This document shows positions 5,168 to 7,545 of a stretch of 7,545 nucleotides of DNA, in pieces. Numbering within the stretch: the first letter of the stretch is position 1; each line of letters opens with the position of its first letter. Under the pieces are notes generated by a model. It made no database searches. It saw nothing but the letters and a program-made list of their open reading frames with translations, and was not told where the DNA came from. The translations under genes and the position numbers were made by a program. The stretch comes from Methanoregula sp. (lineage in GTDB: Archaea > Halobacteriota > Methanomicrobia > Methanomicrobiales > Methanospirillaceae), in assembly GCA_028705545.1 (NCBI GenBank), contig JAQWDG010000080.1, positions 1 to 7,545 on the forward strand. The letters run 5' to 3'.

Positions 5168-5455
5168 ACGACATCTGAAGACGAAATCCGTGCATGGGCA
5201 CAGGATTACGCGACAAAGAACGGCTGGGTGCTGAACCCGGACAATGACGTTCTCGACCGGGTGATCAAAGGGCTGGCACGCAACGAACAGAAGTTCGGAC
5301 ACCGGTACTGCCCGTGCCGGCTCAGATCACGGGACGAAGAGAAAGACAAGGCAATCATCTGCCCGTGCATCTACCACCAGGACGAGATCGTAAAGGACGG
5401 CCACTGCCACTGCATGCTGTATTACCGGCCCGATAAAAAAAACGGATCGAACTGA
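5168..5455 (+). CDS. Ferredoxin-thioredoxin (disulfide) reductase catalytic subunit, non-canonical ACG start
   Basis: The frame encodes the FTR beta fold, with all six iron-sulfur/active-site cysteines in CPC-x14-CPC-x12-CHC order (HRYCPCR, Cys48/50; IICPC, Cys65/67; GHCHC, Cys80/82). The enzyme passes electrons from ferredoxin through a [4Fe-4S] cluster to a disulfide, here plausibly on the small thioredoxin two genes upstream. No ATG, GTG or TTG exists between the upstream in-frame stop (5066-5068) and GTG 5228. Starting at that GTG would remove the conserved-looking helix EDEIRAWAQDYATKNGW. ACG at 5168 is preceded by GGGGCGAT (5155-5162, 5-base gap), which pairs well with the archaeal anti-SD, and gives 95 residues, a usual length. 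It may therefore be a one-base T-to-C change of an ATG or a true rare start. Alternatives are ATA at 5150 or frameshifting from the upstream gene. Confidence 0.85.
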   Translation, partial: TTSEDEIRAWAQDYATKNGWVLNPDNDVLDRVIKGLARNEQKFGHRYCPCRLRSRDEEKDKAIICPCIYHQDEIVKDGHCHCMLYYRPDKKNGSN

Positions 5456-5456
5456 T

Positions 5457-5804
5457 ATGACCTGCGTACTTGTCACCTGCTCCGGTGTCTCGAATACCGG
5501 GAAATTAACGACCCAGGCTGCACTTGCCCTGATGCAGCGCCGGCCGGGGCACTATGTCAGAGTGGATGCAAAACAGTCTGCCGCAACGCTCGAAGCCGAG
5601 CTCTCGTATGCCGACAAAATCATCGTCATCGACGGGTGCACGGAGTGCTGTGCAATGAAAAAAATGCCTAAATCTCCGGTGGGACCACCGGTCCACATCA
5701 TCGCAACCGATCTTGGGATCGAAAAAAACGGGATGGCCGAAGTACAGTTCCATGAGATAGGGATCCTTGCTGACGCAGTGAAGGATGCAGAGAACCATCC
5801 GTGA
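5457..5804 (+). CDS. Second DGC-domain putative zinc-binding protein
   Basis: This 115-residue protein is a shorter, divergent relative of the DGC protein two genes upstream. The first strand is CVLVTCSGVSNTGKLTTQAA with Cys3 and Cys8, parallel to PCAGQANTGQLTN in the first copy. The core motif is IIVIDGCTECCAMKK with Cys61, Cys64 and Cys65, followed by HIIATDLGIEKN, matching HLVMTGLGIVKG in the other copy. It lacks the Cys-rich head and tail. The ATG follows the FTR stop by one base and has only a weak ribosome-binding site (GGATC), so coupling to FTR translation is likely. Two DGC paralogs bracketing an FTR subunit suggest that they partner with it or bind metal at different steps. Biochemical function is unknown. 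Confidence 0.82.
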   Translation: MTCVLVTCSGVSNTGKLTTQAALALMQRRPGHYVRVDAKQSAATLEAELSYADKIIVIDGCTECCAMKKMPKSPVGPPVHIIATDLGIEKNGMAEVQFHEIGILADAVKDAENHP

Positions 5805-5823
5805 GAATACCTGGTGAGAATCC

Positions 5824-6513
5824 ATGAAAATCGGCATTGTATCGGACGGGAAATTCGGCGACCGGGCATTTGAGATCATCAGCAAAAGATTCCCGACGGA
5901 ATGGATCATGGCACACTTCCCGCAGAGCATGGTCGTTGATGATCTCGAACTGGCGCTCCCGGAGTGCGATCTTTACCTCTCGTACGTCCGGCACCCGGAT
6001 GTTGCGCTTGCGGTAATCGAAAAGCAGAAACCGGTGATCCTCGGCGTCAGCTTCGGGCCCGGGTTTCTCCGGCAGGCAAAAGCGATCAATGAGAACATCG
6101 TTGCTCCGGTGACCATGTGCTCGCTTGAGGACAATACGTGGGTGCCGGAGATCAACGAATTTTCAAAGGTGTTCGGGAAACCATCGTTTGAAGTACAGGT
6201 CCGGGGCGACGGCACTATCGACAGCGTCCGGGTGATCCGGGGATCCCCGTGCGGTTCAACGGTTGAAGCAAGCGCGGAACTCCCCGGTATGCACGTCTGC
6301 GAAGATCAGCTCCGGCACTACGGCCTGCGCATCTGCCATTTCTGCCGGGCCCCACGGTTCGGGAAGACCTGCGACAAGGAGGTTTCAGGTCTCCTTCATG
6401 TCCGGGAACTGGTACGAGCGATCGCGGCCGCTGCACCGGATGCCGGTACGGCGCTGGCATCATTTACCCAAGAGATCGAAAACGAGATCGATACGAAAAC
6501 GATCCGCTCATAA
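5824..6513 (+). CDS. DUF166-family protein
   Basis: This 229-residue cytoplasmic protein has a Rossmann-like beginning (MKIGIVSDGKFGDRAFEII). Conserved-looking central segments follow, CDLYLSYVRHPDVAL and VILGVSFGPGFLRQAK, and then a Cys-rich C-terminal part. That part carries RGSPCGSTVEAS (Cys143), ICHFCRAPRFGKTCDKE (Cys171, 174, 183) and GLLHVRELV. The combination matches the archaeal DUF166 family (PF02593) as I remember it, sometimes labelled a thymidylate-synthase-like protein without proof. The clustered cysteines suggest an iron-sulfur or zinc site. GGTGA at 5813-5817 is an excellent ribosome-binding site 6 bases before the ATG. It closes the seven-gene operon, 19 bases after the second DGC gene. 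Its link to redox or metal handling is by context only. Confidence 0.8.
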   Translation: MKIGIVSDGKFGDRAFEIISKRFPTEWIMAHFPQSMVVDDLELALPECDLYLSYVRHPDVALAVIEKQKPVILGVSFGPGFLRQAKAINENIVAPVTMCSLEDNTWVPEINEFSKVFGKPSFEVQVRGDGTIDSVRVIRGSPCGSTVEASAELPGMHVCEDQLRHYGLRICHFCRAPRFGKTCDKEVSGLLHVRELVRAIAAAAPDAGTALASFTQEIENEIDTKTIRS

Positions 6514-6590
6514 ACCCATACCAAAAACCGGATAACTCCGGCAATCCGAGAGTATCCTGCAAAAAAGGAGAGGCCACGGACCACCATCTG

Positions 6591-6609
6591 ACCGGCCCCG
6601 GTTCTTTTT
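6591..6609 (+). terminator. Hairpin plus T-run ending the redox operon
   Basis: ACCGG (6591-6595) and CCGGT (6598-6602) form a short G+C stem followed by TCTTTTT. The practical loop is GCCC if only four pairs form. It lies 78 bases after the DUF166 stop and before the A/T-rich hgc promoter, so it separates the two operons. Confidence 0.5.
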
Positions 6610-6626
6610 CATAAGGGATTTACAAG

Positions 6627-6670
6627 AAATTTTTGATTTTTCTGATTTTTCTGAAAAATTTAAATATTTA
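6627..6670 (+). promoter_or_regulatory. Promoter of the AbrB-hgcA operon with tandem repeats and dyad
   Basis: TTTAAATATTTA (6659-6670) is a strong TATA box predicting a start near 6690. Immediately upstream are two direct copies of TGATTTTTC (6634-6642 and 6643-6651). An 8-bp inverted repeat has arms AAATTTTT (6627-6634) and AAAAATTT (6654-6661), and there is an inner dyad ATTTTTCTGAAAAAT (6645-6659). These do not match the ArsR-type 20-bp dyads, so a different regulator is likely, possibly the AbrB-like protein encoded just downstream. Confidence 0.6.
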
Positions 6671-6700
6671 GCAGCGGACTGATCTTAAGGAAACGTTAGC

Positions 6701-6991
6701 ATGACCGCAAAGAAAACGGGGAAGTCCCCTGAAAAACCGGCAGCGTCTGCCTGCGGGTGCGGCACCGGTGCCGGATGCAAAATCGAAGCGGTGCTCAACA
6801 TCGATGACCGTGGCCAGATGGTGATCCCAAAAGATGTCCGGGAAAAGGCCGGTATTACCACCAGCGACAAACTGGCCCTCATCAGCTGGGAGAAGAATGG
6901 CAGTGTCTGCTGCCTTGCCCTCATGAAAGTGGAGAACCTGAGCGGCGCAGTAAAAGACCTGCTCGGCCCGGTGATCCAGAAAAAGGACTAA
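6701..6991 (+). CDS. AbrB/SpoVT-fold protein with Cys-rich head, paired with hgcA
   Basis: This 96-residue protein has a Cys-rich N-terminal stretch (SACGCGTGAGCK, Cys18, 20, 26). A SpoVT/AbrB swapped-hairpin domain follows at about 29-72, with the hallmark IDDRGQMVIPKDVREKAGI. A VCC pair (Cys70-71) and a helical tail end the chain. AbrB-type domains normally dimerise and bind A/T-rich promoter DNA. The thiols suggest that this one senses a metal or binds one for HgcA. I recall a database family called 'HgcAB-associated protein' of about this size and context, which fits, but I cannot verify it here. AAGGA lies 9 bases before the ATG. hgcA starts 7 bases after its stop, so the two are co-transcribed. 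It may bind the tandem repeats upstream of its own gene. Confidence 0.82.
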   Translation: MTAKKTGKSPEKPAASACGCGTGAGCKIEAVLNIDDRGQMVIPKDVREKAGITTSDKLALISWEKNGSVCCLALMKVENLSGAVKDLLGPVIQKKD

Positions 6992-6998
6992 TGGTGTG

Positions 6999-7545
6999 AT
7001 GCCAACGACAGAAAAATCTCACACGACAAAACCGGCAGGTTCCTGCTGCGGGAATGCCGCCCCGTCACCGGCAGAAGCGTGCGGCTGTTCAGGACCGGCG
7101 AACAAACACCCTGCACCGGTCATCCGGCAAACGACATCGGAGATCACGGCAAAGAACCGGTGGGACCACTTCCTTGCCCGGTGGGGCGTCAACCGGATGG
7201 GCCACATCGTCACGCCGGGCCTGTACCGGCTCGGGAACCCGAACCGAGATTCCCCAATCTTTGCGTCCGCGAACTACACACTCAGCTTCGATGCACTCCG
7301 CTCGGCACTTGCCGGCAGGGACGCGTGGATCCTTGTCATCGACACCAAAGGCATCAATGTCTGGTGCGCTGCGGGCAAAGGCACGTTTGGCACCGGCGAA
7401 CTGATCCGGCGCATCGCGGTGACCGGGCTTGCGGACGTTGTTGCACACCGAAAAATCATCCTGCCCCAGCTCGGCGCCCCGGGCGTCTGCGCCCACGATG
7501 TTGCCCGGTACTCCGGCTTCTCGGTGGAATACGGCCCGGTCCGGG
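6999..7545 (+). CDS. hgcA: HgcA, corrinoid protein for mercury methylation (3' end outside window)
   Basis: The frame is open from ATG 6999 to the right edge, giving 182 residues. The cap-helix motif N120-V-W-C-A-A-G-K127 is the defining signature of HgcA. Cys123 is the residue expected to coordinate cobalt of the corrinoid that transfers a methyl group to Hg(II). The preceding LGNPNRDSPIFASANYTLSFDALRSAL and the following RKIILPQLGAPGVCAHDVARYSGFSVEYGPVR fit the corrinoid-binding domain related to CdhD. The membrane helices and the rest of the protein lie beyond the window, as presumably does hgcB. The first 50 residues are a hydrophilic extension with Cys16-Cys17 and Cys28-x-Cys30, beyond the usual core. 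The start is the only ATG before residue 67, although GGTG sits too close and AAGGA is 11 bases away, so coupling with the upstream gene is likely. Confidence 0.93.
   Translation, partial: MPTTEKSHTTKPAGSCCGNAAPSPAEACGCSGPANKHPAPVIRQTTSEITAKNRWDHFLARWGVNRMGHIVTPGLYRLGNPNRDSPIFASANYTLSFDALRSALAGRDAWILVIDTKGINVWCAAGKGTFGTGELIRRIAVTGLADVVAHRKIILPQLGAPGVCAHDVARYSGFSVEYGPVR

Noticed and set aside
4252..5169. 305-codon minus-strand frame opposite the thioredoxin and DGC genes
   Set aside because: Long antisense frames are common in G+C-rich genes. The plus strand here encodes three coupled genes with clear motifs, and the antisense peptide has none.
6627..6670. A fourth ArsR-type operator at the hgc promoter
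   Set aside because: The dyads there lack the TTCAA...TGAAAT halves at 20-bp spacing seen at the three ArsR sites, so hgcA is not obviously in the same regulon.
7089..7496. 135-codon minus-strand frame opposite hgcA
   Set aside because: It is antisense to the strongly supported HgcA frame with the NVWCAAGK motif and has no motif of its own.
1..7545. CRISPR array, tRNA/rRNA gene, insertion sequence or transposase
   Set aside because: I found no regularly spaced repeats, no tRNA-like cloverleaf or rRNA segments, and no transposase motifs or terminal inverted repeats with target duplications on either strand.

Overview
The window looks like a chromosomal segment from a methanogenic archaeon, most likely of the order Methanomicrobiales (Methanoregula/Methanosphaerula-like). 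This is an inference from gene content: an FmdE-like remnant, a DUF166 protein, a methanogen-type ferredoxin:disulfide reductase catalytic subunit, small MTH895-type thioredoxins, archaeal TATA-type promoters and an archaeal-style HgcA. I could not run any search, so family names rest on motifs read by eye.

Layout. Positions 1-548 hold the tail of one membrane protein and two small two-helix membrane proteins. Positions 556-849 (minus) are a 5'-truncated FmdE-like remnant. Positions 954-1085 (minus) encode a 43-residue protein with a run of four cysteines. Positions 1269-1667 (minus) encode an ArsR-family repressor. A 322-base divergent region follows, with two copies of a 20-bp dyad, a possible 19-codon leader ORF and three inverted repeats, and then an ArsP/DUF318-type permease (1990-2925). 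A third copy of the same 20-bp dyad overlaps the predicted transcription start of a tight seven-gene operon (3091-6513). That operon encodes a second ArsP-like permease, a CC-containing small protein, a thioredoxin-like protein, a DGC-domain protein with a Gly-Cys tail, a ferredoxin-thioredoxin reductase catalytic subunit that lacks a normal start codon, a second DGC protein and a DUF166 protein.

After a terminator-like hairpin and a new promoter built on tandem 9-bp repeats, a second operon begins. It contains a Cys-rich AbrB/SpoVT-fold protein and then hgcA, the corrinoid methyltransferase gene for mercury methylation. hgcA runs off the right edge but shows the diagnostic cap-helix motif NVWCAAGK.

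How the parts may work together (inference): ArsR senses a thiophilic metal or metalloid and controls itself, permease 1 and the permease 2/redox operon through three matching operators. The FTR, thioredoxin-like and DGC proteins could supply ferredoxin-derived reducing power and thiols. The two permeases belong to a family known to export organoarsenicals. Their position next to hgcA raises the idea of an integrated soft-metal handling island, possibly covering reduction, methylation and export. Cys-rich patches recur in most of the soluble proteins.
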